A stretch of DNA of 6,446 nt. Origin: an uncultured Flavobacteriales bacterium. GTDB taxonomy: Bacteria > Bacteroidota > Bacteroidia > Flavobacteriales_D > Sanyastnellaceae. Made by a program: the position numbers and the translations under genes. Below are positions 1 to 5,889 of this stretch, one piece after another. Location of the stretch: contig CALKYI010000113.1 of assembly GCA_938003665.1 (NCBI GenBank), positions 1 to 6,446 on the forward strand, written 5' to 3'. Within the stretch, counting starts at the first letter, position 1. Each line of letters starts with the position of its first letter. The notes below the pieces were generated by a model. That model did no database searches. It was not told the DNA's origin and saw nothing but the letters and a program-made list of their open reading frames with translations.

Positions 1-843
1 CTGCAAGGCGACCGTTCGACCAATCCTTTCGCCGTCGGCGACGGGGTCGTCATTGAATTCCATGGCGAGGATGAGCCGCCGCTGATTGTGGAGCGGGAGG
101 AACGCCGGAACGCGATTGTGCGCCGTTCGGTCAACCTGTCCAAACAAAGCCACATCGTCGCCGCCAACTTAGACCGGGCTTTTCTTGTCGTCACCGTGGC
201 CAGCCCAGAAACCAGCACGGGCTTCATCGATCGATTCCTTGTGACCGCTGAAGCCTATGGGGTTCCGACCACCTTGGTTTTCAACAAATGCGATCTGTAC
301 GACGGCCAAGCAGAGGCCATGCATCGCCTCGAATACCTCGAGGAAGTCTACCATCGAGCCGGGTACACGACCCTGCGTACTTCCGCTGAAACGGGGGAAG
401 GCATGGACGAATTGAAGGCAGCGCTTGCCTCGGCAGGCATCAACCTGCTCTCCGGTCACAGCGGAGTGGGAAAGAGCACCTTGATCAACCGCCTGCTCCC
501 GGGCCTTGAATTGAAAACAGGCGACGTATCGAGTGCGCACCAGAAGGGCAAGCACACGACGACATTTGCCGAGATGTTTGCCTTGCCCGAAGGCGGTTAC
601 TTGGTGGATACTCCGGGCATCAAAGGGTTTGGGCTGGTGGAGCTCGAACGGGACCAATTGCACCACTACTTCCCGGAGCTGTTTGCCAAGCTCCCCGCGT
701 GCAAATTTCACAATTGCCTGCACCGTTCGGAGCCCAAATGCGCGGTCCGTTCAGCCGTTGAGGAAGGAGAAATCGCCGAGGAGCGGTACATCAACTACCT
801 CGATTTGTATGAAAATTTTGAGGTCGATACTGCTTATCGCTAA
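1..843 (+). CDS. rsgA: Ribosome small subunit-dependent GTPase A, 5'-truncated by window edge
   Basis: RsgA (YjeQ/RsgA family) is a cytoplasmic GTPase that binds the 30S subunit and helps its late maturation. The frame is open from base 1 and encodes 280 visible residues. Numbered from the window edge, the order of GTPase motifs is circularly permuted, the family hallmark: G4 NKCD (95-98), G5 around TSAETGEG (127-134), G1/P-loop GHSGVGKST (152-160), a KHTTT switch-I/G2 segment (184-188) and G3 DTPG (203-206). A C-terminal zinc site follows, with Cys234, Cys239, His241 and Cys247 in the typical C-x4-C-x-H-x5-C spacing. The first 20 or so residues (TNPFAVGD...) are the end of the OB-fold domain. 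Relatives of about 300-320 residues suggest roughly 30 N-terminal residues lie upstream, so the GTG at 88 is internal and not a start. The gene ends 3 bp from the convergent cysQ stop. Confidence 0.96.
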   Translation: MQGDRSTNPFAVGDGVVIEFHGEDEPPLIVEREERRNAIVRRSVNLSKQSHIVAANLDRAFLVVTVASPETSTGFIDRFLVTAEAYGVPTTLVFNKCDLYDGQAEAMHRLEYLEEVYHRAGYTTLRTSAETGEGMDELKAALASAGINLLSGHSGVGKSTLINRLLPGLELKTGDVSSAHQKGKHTTTFAEMFALPEGGYLVDTPGIKGFGLVELERDQLHHYFPELFAKLPACKFHNCLHRSEPKCAVRSAVEEGEIAEERYINYLDLYENFEVDTAYR

Positions 844-845
844 GC
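832..845. repeat. Short inverted repeat over the rsgA stop
   Basis: A perfect 5-bp inverted repeat (GCTTA / TAAGC) with a four-base TCGC loop spans the rsgA stop codon and ends 2 bp before the cysQ stop. Being symmetric, it could form a small hairpin in either transcript. There is no T-tract on either side, so intrinsic termination is not supported, and the repeat may be chance. Confidence 0.25.
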
Positions 846-846
846 C

Positions 847-1632
847 TCACAATCGAGAAGCATAGAGGTTGCCCACGCGCAGGCTCATGGAATTGTAGGA
901 GAGCGGTTGGTTGGTTGCGCGATCCCGCACTACGATGCCCATGCTCCGAAGGAGGCCATCGCCTGCCGCGCAATCCCATTCCATGTACGAGGCACTGCGC
1001 GCATGAACATCCGCTTCACCGGTTGCCAGCAAGCAAAACTTCAATGCGCCACTGACAGCCTCCATGTGAAAGGAATCGGCATTCGAAGAGGGAGGGAGCA
1101 ACTCTTCTTTGGTCAAGGTTTCATTCCAGCTGGTGACCAGGCGGTACGGCAGGGTCGCAGGTTGAGCGACGATGGGGTGCCGCGTGTTCAGGTCACCTAG
1201 TGAAACCGTGAATGGTGGCTGGGACGAGGTGCCAGCGAAAATTCGGTCTGACAATGGATCGGCGACGACGCCTAAGATGGGCCCGGAGGCATCGCAAAGC
1301 GCAATGTTGATGGCAAACCCTTCGCGATGATCGAGGTACGACTGGGTGCCGTCGAGGGGGTCAACGAGCCAAAATATTGGCCACTTGGACCGCTCTGCGA
1401 AAGGAGGAAGTTCGCCTTCTTCACTGATGATGGGGATGCCCTGCGGAGCCAATACACTGTGGATCGCCGTGTGGCTTTCGATGTCCACGGCCGAGACGGG
1501 ACTTCCGTCGCGCTTGGCTCGAATCACGAGGCGTTCGTTTTGGTGGGAGAGGTGGTGGAGGAGCACCGCCGAGCCGGCCGCAGCCGCCTCAAGCGCAGCA
1601 CGCAACAGCTGGTCCAGTCGCTCGTTCTCCAT
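847..1632 (-). CDS. cysQ: 3'(2'),5'-bisphosphate nucleotidase (CysQ-like, inositol monophosphatase superfamily)
   Basis: CysQ hydrolyses 3'-phosphoadenosine 5'-phosphate to AMP and phosphate in the cytoplasm, recycling the by-product of sulfate reduction and sulfo- or phosphopantetheinyl transfer. The 261-residue protein has the Mg/Li-sensitive phosphatase signature in order: Asp50 in the GSPVSAVD segment, Glu71-Glu72 in SEEG, DPLDGT (91-96), the LKFCLLATGEAD stretch (197-208) typical of CysQ, and the second metal motif WDCAAGD (219-225). Length fits the family. After DPLDGT the usual KEF(I/L) is replaced by QSYL, a divergence from typical CysQ, so another IMPase-family substrate cannot be excluded. 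I chose the ATG at 1632-1630 because the conserved N-terminal helix begins there. The frame stays open upstream to 1950, but that extension has no family similarity and would run through the riboswitch and receptor start. No clear Shine-Dalgarno sequence. It is convergent with rsgA and divergent from the receptor gene. Confidence 0.88.
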   Translation of the reverse strand: MENERLDQLLRAALEAAAAGSAVLLHHLSHQNERLVIRAKRDGSPVSAVDIESHTAIHSVLAPQGIPIISEEGELPPFAERSKWPIFWLVDPLDGTQSYLDHREGFAINIALCDASGPILGVVADPLSDRIFAGTSSQPPFTVSLGDLNTRHPIVAQPATLPYRLVTSWNETLTKEELLPPSSNADSFHMEAVSGALKFCLLATGEADVHARSASYMEWDCAAGDGLLRSMGIVVRDRATNQPLSYNSMSLRVGNLYASRL

Positions 1633-1655
1633 GGCGACAAGATACAGATTTGACG

Positions 1656-1663
1656 TACATTTG
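1656..1663 (+). promoter_or_regulatory. Bacteroidota-type -7 promoter box for the riboswitch/receptor transcript
   Basis: TACATTTG is a perfect match to the Bacteroidota -7 consensus TAnnTTTG. It lies just before the riboswitch aptamer, which puts the likely transcription start near 1668-1671, where a TPP aptamer transcript should begin. No good -33 TTG is seen at the usual distance; that position falls over the cysQ start codon. The call rests on the -7 box and its position. Confidence 0.65.
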
Positions 1664-1670
1664 TCCCGTC

Positions 1671-1745
1671 GCAGGGGTGCCTCGATTCCGAGTGCTGAGA
1701 ACATACCCTCATAACCTGACCGGATAATCCCGGTAGGGGAGCTGA
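1671..1745 (+). promoter_or_regulatory. TPP riboswitch (THI element) aptamer
   Basis: This RNA element binds thiamine pyrophosphate and normally lowers downstream expression when TPP is plentiful. The conserved THI-box blocks appear in order with correct spacing: GGGGTGCC (1674-1681), CTGAGA (1695-1700), ACCC (1705-1708), ACCTGA (1714-1719), GGATAAT (1722-1728) and AGGGGA (1735-1740). Helix P3 is CTCG/CGAG (1681-1684 with 1689-1692, loop ATTC). P2 pairs GGGT with ACCC. P5 pairs CCGG with CCGG around the ATAATC loop, and P4 joins ACCT to AGGG(G). The closing P1 helix is short and poorly paired, so the exact boundaries are approximate. It is on the same strand as the receptor gene and about 70 bp upstream of its start; the divergent cysQ gene would not be controlled by it. 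Confidence 0.95.
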
Positions 1746-1816
1746 GCCAGGCTTGCATGCCTGAATTGGGGTTGTGCCCCCTTGCGTCGTTTTTGTTGAA
1801 TGAACCTCTGAAAACG
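1746..1816 (+). promoter_or_regulatory. Probable riboswitch expression platform / leader
   Basis: The leader between aptamer and start codon can form two hairpins: CAGGC/GCCTG (1748-1752 with 1759-1763) and GGGG/CCCC (1768-1771 with 1777-1780). A TTTTT run follows at 1790-1794, about 9 bases after the second stem. AGGGG at 1735-1739, which belongs to the aptamer's P4, could instead pair with CCCCT at 1778-1782. That gives a plausible mutually exclusive switch: with TPP bound the GGGG/CCCC hairpin forms, and without TPP it is disrupted. The gap between stem and T-run makes this a poor standard terminator, so mode of control is inferred. A four-codon mini-ORF (ATG AAC CTC TGA, 1800-1811) ends 5 bases before the receptor ATG. 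Confidence 0.5.
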
Positions 1817-4072
1817 ATGAATCGATTCCCCATCGCCTTGATTTTTGCTTTGGCCTTCAATGGGCCTGTTGCCGCACAAGTGAGCACCACTGCAGAAGTG
1901 GACTCCATTTTGAAAACCGTCCAACTGTTGCCGGCAACGGTTTCGGCCATTCAGGCACCGGAGCGCGCACCTTTCCCGACCCAAACGGTTGGATCCGTAG
2001 AGCTCGCCAAGCGGGACGCCTCCATGGACATGCCCTTCTTGTTGCGGTTTACGCCCTCATTGGTCGTCACCTCTGACGCTGGTGCCGGGGTGGGGTACAC
2101 CTCGATGCGCATTCGGGGATCGGACCAGACCCACATCAATGTGACCATCAACGGGGTGGCCCTAAACGATGCGGAATCCCACCAAGTGTACTGGGTGGAT
2201 CTGCCCGACCTGGCCAGCAGCGTCGATAATTTGACCATCCAGCGTGGAGTAGGCAGTTCGTCCAACGGCGCTGGGGCGTTTGGTGCTACGGTGGCCATTC
2301 AAACCATGGAATTCAACGAGGAGGCCGGGGGCCGAGTGGTGCTCTCGGGCGGCTCGTTTGGTACGCTGCGCAGCATGGCGCAGTGGAGCACTGGGGAAAT
2401 TGGTTCGGGCTTTTACATGGAGGGCCGTGCATCCCGCATTTTGTCGGAGGGGTACATGGACCGGTCGGGAAGTGACCTGTCGAGCATGCAACTGGGTCTC
2501 GGCTACCGCTGGGATTCCGGTCAGTTGGCGTACTCTGCGATGCTGGGCCACGAACGCACCGAACAGGCATGGTACGGCGTTCCCCGCATTGGATTGGATG
2601 CGCCAGCCGATTCCATTTGGGCGTGGGCTGCCAATTCGTACGAATACGGTTACGGTGCTGATTCAGCTCGTATTGAAGATTTGATTGCCCGAGGACGCCA
2701 GCACAATTACTACAACTACGCCGATCAAGTGGACGATTACCGCCAGGACCACCATCAGCTGCATGCGAGTCAGCGTGTTGGCGATTGGGATTTGGGAGCT
2801 ACCGTGCATTACACGGCGGGTGCCGGCTACTACGAACAGTACAAGGAAGGCGATGACATCGCCCTGTATGGGGGAACGCCTGTGGTCACGCTTGAGGACA
2901 CCATCACCACTTCAAATGTCATCCGCCGCCGCTGGTTGGACAATGATTATTTCGGTGGCATCCTCCAAGGCAGTCGCGCATTCGAAAATGGCGGCATCCA
3001 GTTTGGATTGGGGGCCTTTCAGTACGCAGGTGAACATTTTGGCAATCCCATCTGGATGGAGGCCGGTGGACAATCCCTCTCGCCGCAACACCGCTACTAC
3101 GATAACCTCGGTGAGAAATCGGATCAATACGGATTCATCAGCGGTGACCAACGCCTGGCCGACGGCAAGGTCAACATCCGAGGCGAAGTGCAAGTGCGCC
3201 AAGTGGGCTACACCGTGAACGGCACCGATAACGACCTACGCACCTTGTATGTCGATACGGCCATGACCTTCATCAACCCCAAGCTCGGCTTCGACTGCAT
3301 CCTCAACCCAAGCAGCCGGGTCTTTGCTTCTGTCGCGCACGGAAGCCGAGAGCCTGTTCGCAACGATTTCATCGACCGAGTCACCGTGGCTTACCCCAAG
3401 GCGGAGCAGCTGACGGACCTGGAATTGGGATGGGAAATCTCAACACCAGAATGGAGCATGCAGGCCGTGGGCTACTACATGCAATACGAAAACCAACTTG
3501 TGCTCACCGGGGCGCTGAACGACGTCGGGTCGCCAATTCGCCAAAATGTCGCAAGCAGTTACCGAGCAGGACTGGAGTGGACCAATGTATGGCGTCCGAT
3601 GAACGGGCTGCAGTGGTACAGCACCGTGACCGCTTCTCAGAATCGTATCACCGAATTCGGGTTCGGTTTGGACATGGAACCGGCGGACATCAGCTTCTCG
3701 CCCAATTTCACGGCTTCGAGTGTCGTGACCTGGGAGGCGGTCAATCGCCTGAACGAAGACGGGGTGGGATCTACCTGCTTGCTCGAATGGTCCGCCCGAC
3801 ACGTGGGGAAGCAGTACTTGGATAATACCTCGAGCGATGTGCGCTCTTTGGATGCGTACAACGTCCACGACGCGCGTGTCCGCTGGATGTGGAACCGCCC
3901 GAACGGCTCTTACGTGGCCGTCTCCGGATACCTCCGCAACTTCTTGGATGCCCAGTACAGCGCGAATGGTTGGGCCTACTTCTACGAATGGGGCGGGGAG
4001 GAAATTTCGGAGGTCTACGTCTACCCGCAGGCGGGACGCCACGGCCTCGTGGCCCTGGAATTCTCGTTCTGA
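1817..4072 (+). CDS. TonB-dependent outer-membrane receptor, probable thiamine-compound importer
   Basis: The product is an outer-membrane beta-barrel that takes up a ligand using TonB/ExbBD energy. It is 751 residues long from the ATG at 1817. That start gives a clean signal peptide (MNRF, hydrophobic stretch, cleavage probably after VAA at residue 20). An in-frame ATG at 1757 would add 20 residues and spoil this, and it lies in the riboswitch leader. Residues about 50-165 form the plug domain, with MRIRGSDQTHINVTINGV (97-114), LNDAESHQVYWVDLPDLASS (116-135) and the QRGVGSSSNGAGAFGA segment (142-157), all highly conserved in a Bacteroidota receptor group. The barrel fills the rest and ends in the outer-membrane C-terminal Phe (ALEFSF). 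It lacks the carboxypeptidase-like N-terminal domain of SusC proteins. The upstream TPP riboswitch argues for thiamine or a precursor as ligand, as proposed for Omr1 in Bacteroides. No pnuT or thiamine kinase gene is next to it; the next gene is convergent, 10 bp away. Confidence 0.93.
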   Translation: MNRFPIALIFALAFNGPVAAQVSTTAEVDSILKTVQLLPATVSAIQAPERAPFPTQTVGSVELAKRDASMDMPFLLRFTPSLVVTSDAGAGVGYTSMRIRGSDQTHINVTINGVALNDAESHQVYWVDLPDLASSVDNLTIQRGVGSSSNGAGAFGATVAIQTMEFNEEAGGRVVLSGGSFGTLRSMAQWSTGEIGSGFYMEGRASRILSEGYMDRSGSDLSSMQLGLGYRWDSGQLAYSAMLGHERTEQAWYGVPRIGLDAPADSIWAWAANSYEYGYGADSARIEDLIARGRQHNYYNYADQVDDYRQDHHQLHASQRVGDWDLGATVHYTAGAGYYEQYKEGDDIALYGGTPVVTLEDTITTSNVIRRRWLDNDYFGGILQGSRAFENGGIQFGLGAFQYAGEHFGNPIWMEAGGQSLSPQHRYYDNLGEKSDQYGFISGDQRLADGKVNIRGEVQVRQVGYTVNGTDNDLRTLYVDTAMTFINPKLGFDCILNPSSRVFASVAHGSREPVRNDFIDRVTVAYPKAEQLTDLELGWEISTPEWSMQAVGYYMQYENQLVLTGALNDVGSPIRQNVASSYRAGLEWTNVWRPMNGLQWYSTVTASQNRITEFGFGLDMEPADISFSPNFTASSVVTWEAVNRLNEDGVGSTCLLEWSARHVGKQYLDNTSSDVRSLDAYNVHDARVRWMWNRPNGSYVAVSGYLRNFLDAQYSANGWAYFYEWGGEEISEVYVYPQAGRHGLVALEFSF

Positions 4073-4082
4073 ACGCGCTGGG

Positions 4083-4853
4083 TTAAAGCTGCTCTTCAGC
4101 AGGATTGGACTGTATGCTGAACGCCTCAGGGTGCGGCAACCAATCCAGCTGAAAGGGCCGGCTTTCGATGGCGTGTCCGATGACCACAAGGTCGGCACCG
4201 GCTTGCCAGGCCGCTTCAATGCCTGCAGCATCGCCAATGCCTCCGCCGACGATGAGGGGGCAATCCACAGCATTGCGCACGGCGCGAATGGTGGAGGGGG
4301 AGATGCATTGTTGTGCCCCGCTTCCGGCGTCCAAAAACAAGGCGCCGAGGCCAAGCATTTCACCAGCGACCGCCGTAGCGACTGCGATTTCTTTTTTGGC
4401 CGAAGGAATGGGCAGGCTGTTGCTCATGTAGGCAGCAGTAGTCAATGGACCATCGCCGATGAGCATGTAGCCTGTCGGAACCACGTCCATCCCCATTTCA
4501 CGGATGCGCATTCCGCTCTCAACGTGTCTGCCAATGAGCAAATCGGGGTTGCGACCGGAGATCAGGGAAAGAAAGAGGACCGCGTCGGCACCGGGTGTTA
4601 CCTGTTCAGGACTCCCCGGAAACAGGGTCACCCGCCCGTTGTAATGGGCGCGCAGTGAATGCAAAATGTCTTTGACGTTGCGCGCCATGAGGAGGCTGCC
4701 CCCAACGAAAATGTCGGTAATCGGAGAGGCATTCAGTCCATCCATGAATCGGGTCCAATCACGACCGGTTGGCAAATCATCAGGATCAAGCAAAGCGGCC
4801 AGACGCTTGCGTCCGGTCTGCTGATCGTTTTGTAGGTCGTTAAGCCAACTCAT
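4083..4853 (-). CDS. Geranylgeranylglyceryl / heptaprenylglyceryl phosphate synthase family protein
   Basis: Enzymes of this GGGPS/PcrB family join sn-glycerol-1-phosphate to a polyprenyl diphosphate, making the first ether bond of archaeal-type lipids; Bacteroidota homologues are known. The 256-residue TIM-barrel protein shows the family motifs in order: LLDPDD (21-26, the Asp/Mg-diphosphate end), VGGS (50-53), FPGS (78-81), the SGRNPDLLIG segment (99-108), PTGYMLIGDG (126-135), PSAKKEIA (150-157), FLDAGSGA (173-180, corresponding to YLEAGSGA in relatives), VGGGI (202-206) and GADLVVIG (219-226), the last two being the phosphate-binding loops. Length fits. The start is at 4853-4851, and its ATG shares four bases (ATGA) with the stop of the upstream hydrolase gene, so the two are co-transcribed and probably translationally coupled. 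Prenyl length is not readable from sequence alone. In the window there is no glycerol-1-phosphate dehydrogenase or second prenyltransferase. Confidence 0.92.
   Translation of the reverse strand: MSWLNDLQNDQQTGRKRLAALLDPDDLPTGRDWTRFMDGLNASPITDIFVGGSLLMARNVKDILHSLRAHYNGRVTLFPGSPEQVTPGADAVLFLSLISGRNPDLLIGRHVESGMRIREMGMDVVPTGYMLIGDGPLTTAAYMSNSLPIPSAKKEIAVATAVAGEMLGLGALFLDAGSGAQQCISPSTIRAVRNAVDCPLIVGGGIGDAAGIEAAWQAGADLVVIGHAIESRPFQLDWLPHPEAFSIQSNPAEEQL
4089..4102. repeat. Short inverted repeat near the receptor/GGGPS convergent junction
   Basis: A perfect 5-bp inverted repeat (CTGCT / AGCAG) with a four-base loop lies in the last codons of the minus-strand synthase gene, 17 bp after the receptor stop. 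It could fold in both convergent transcripts. Only a short TTT follows on the minus strand and no T-run on the plus strand, so a terminator role is weakly supported; codon constraints could explain it. Confidence 0.22.
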
Positions 4854-5731
4854 GAACCGAAGATACAGCGAACAACTTCATCCATCGTTTCGGGTTTGAG
4901 CAAGTTGTGGCCGGATCGGACGGTTTGGTACGTGACGTGTTGCTGGTCTCGGGTCATGCGCCGAAGCCGCTTCGCGTTGCCCAACGGGATGATTTTGTCA
5001 AATTCCCCAAAAACAAGGGTGGCACGTGGCACCTGTTCAAGGGCAGCCTTGATGGCGCTGTGCCCTGGCCAACACGCTCGGTGGCCCCTCCAGCCTTTCC
5101 AGACCATCATGCGCATGGCGTGCGATGAGGAGTGAAAATAGATGAACCCGTGCAAGTGCTTGGAGATCAAGCCCCACTTGAGCAGAGCATCCGACCACTT
5201 CCACACCCATTGCTCGTGCCGGTCCATCCAAAACCACGCCCAGCGTCCCAAGCGGGTGTGGACGGTGATGGCGTAAAATGGCGATTGCTTCAACCCGTCC
5301 GGAGCCAACAGAACGACATCGTTCCACGCTGCAGGACGGTCGACCAAAAGCGCCAGCGCAATCCTGCCTCCGATGCTGTAGCCGAGCAAGGTGCGGTTTC
5401 CGGCGTTCGGAATTTCGAGGGAAATGATGGCGTCGATGATGCGGTTGAACACCTCGGGGTCCATCGGACGATCATCCGGTCCGCTTCCCGGAAGGGGGCC
5501 GCTCCCTCCGTGGTGCGGTAGGTGGATGGAGACCATGGCGTGCGGCTGTGGCCAGGCATGGTGGGCGGCGCGCAAATCTTCCAATGGGCGTGCAAAACCG
5601 TGAAGAGCGATCACCACCGGGACTTCGTCAGACGGAAGGTCGCCGGTCGTCCAGACAGCGTATTCAATGGCCCAGCCCTCGCTTTCGATAATCGACCGCT
5701 GTCCCTGCTCCTCGGGTGTTGCAAACTCCAT
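4850..5731 (-). CDS. Alpha/beta-fold hydrolase with Trp-rich cap
   Basis: A 293-residue alpha/beta hydrolase with a complete catalytic set. HGFA (44-47) forms the oxyanion loop after the third strand, GYSIGG (117-122) is the nucleophile elbow with Ser119, FGEFDKIIP (241-249) carries the likely acid Asp245, and SGHNLL (273-278) has the catalytic His275. The cap region between Ser and Asp is unusual: seven tryptophans lie within residues 164-186 and three more at 211, 214 and 221, with many basic residues, which suggests a surface that sits at a membrane or binds a greasy substrate. There is no signal peptide, so it is probably cytoplasmic. Its TGA stop overlaps the start of the GGGPS gene (ATGA), placing it first in a two-gene operon; a lipid-ester or thioester substrate is a guess from that neighbour. 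The start at 5731-5729 fits the family. No confident promoter was seen upstream on this strand. The exact reaction is unknown. Confidence 0.88.
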   Translation of the reverse strand: MEFATPEEQGQRSIIESEGWAIEYAVWTTGDLPSDEVPVVIALHGFARPLEDLRAAHHAWPQPHAMVSIHLPHHGGSGPLPGSGPDDRPMDPEVFNRIIDAIISLEIPNAGNRTLLGYSIGGRIALALLVDRPAAWNDVVLLAPDGLKQSPFYAITVHTRLGRWAWFWMDRHEQWVWKWSDALLKWGLISKHLHGFIYFHSSSHAMRMMVWKGWRGHRACWPGHSAIKAALEQVPRATLVFGEFDKIIPLGNAKRLRRMTRDQQHVTYQTVRSGHNLLKPETMDEVVRCIFGS

Positions 5732-5809
5732 GATTCAAAGGTCGGGCGCAATGTGGATAGCGCGTGGAAATTGTGAATGACTTTTTTCGCCGGGATGAAA
5801 AGCCGCGTG

Positions 5810-5817
5810 TAATTTTG
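5810..5817 (+). promoter_or_regulatory. Bacteroidota-type -7 promoter box for carB
   Basis: TAATTTTG matches the TAnnTTTG consensus exactly and lies 72 bases before the carB ATG, predicting a start near 5822-5824 and a leader of about 67 bases. A T-run (TTTTTTC, 5782-5788) sits about where a -33 TTG-like element is expected, but is not a perfect match. The rest of the 158-bp divergent region (5732-5889) holds the leader hairpin described below and no other gene. Confidence 0.6.
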
Positions 5818-5855
5818 TGCCCGGAAATGTCCCAAACGGTCTTGAAAATTTGCCG

Positions 5856-5878
5856 CCCGTTCACCTAGCGTGAGCGGG
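5856..5878 (+). promoter_or_regulatory. 9-bp hairpin in the carB leader, followed by an A10 tract
   Basis: CCCGTTCAC (5856-5864) and GTGAGCGGG (5870-5878) form nine consecutive pairs in RNA, one of them G-U, around a five-base CTAGC loop. Two bases later a run of ten A residues (5881-5890) begins, the last A being the first base of the carB start codon. The hairpin is not a terminator: the homopolymer has the wrong sense for the plus strand and lies on the wrong side for the minus strand. Its position 11 bases before the ATG suggests an influence on ribosome access or transcript stability; A-rich sequence before the ATG is itself favourable for initiation in Bacteroidota. Confidence 0.55.
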
Positions 5879-5889
5879 GTAAAAAAAAA

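Noticed and set aside
1768..1794. GGGG/CCCC hairpin with T5 as a stand-alone intrinsic terminator.
   Set aside because: The stem is only 4 bp and the T-run starts about 9 bases later; it is kept only as part of the inferred riboswitch platform.
1757..1816. In-frame upstream ATG giving the receptor 20 more residues.
   Set aside because: It lies inside a leader hairpin, and the extension would precede a complete signal peptide that starts at 1817.
1633..1950. N-terminal extension of the cysQ frame (106 extra codons to an ATG at 1950).
   Set aside because: The extension crosses the riboswitch and the 5' end of the receptor gene on the opposite strand and has no family similarity; the conserved CysQ N-terminus begins at 1632.
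3440..4363. Minus-strand open frame of 307 codons through the receptor 3' end.
   Set aside because: It overlaps the receptor barrel and the GGGPS gene in another frame, crosses the GGGPS stop and shows no recognisable domain; it is a shadow of high-GC coding sequence.
3837..4658. Plus-strand open frame of 273 codons across the receptor/GGGPS junction.
   Set aside because: Low-complexity Arg/Ser/Thr-rich translation, out of frame with the receptor and antisense to the well-supported GGGPS gene.
5736..5743. GACCTTTG on the minus strand as a possible -7 box for the hydrolase operon.
   Set aside because: One consensus base is wrong, it is only 5 bases from the start codon, and no -33 element is placed correctly.
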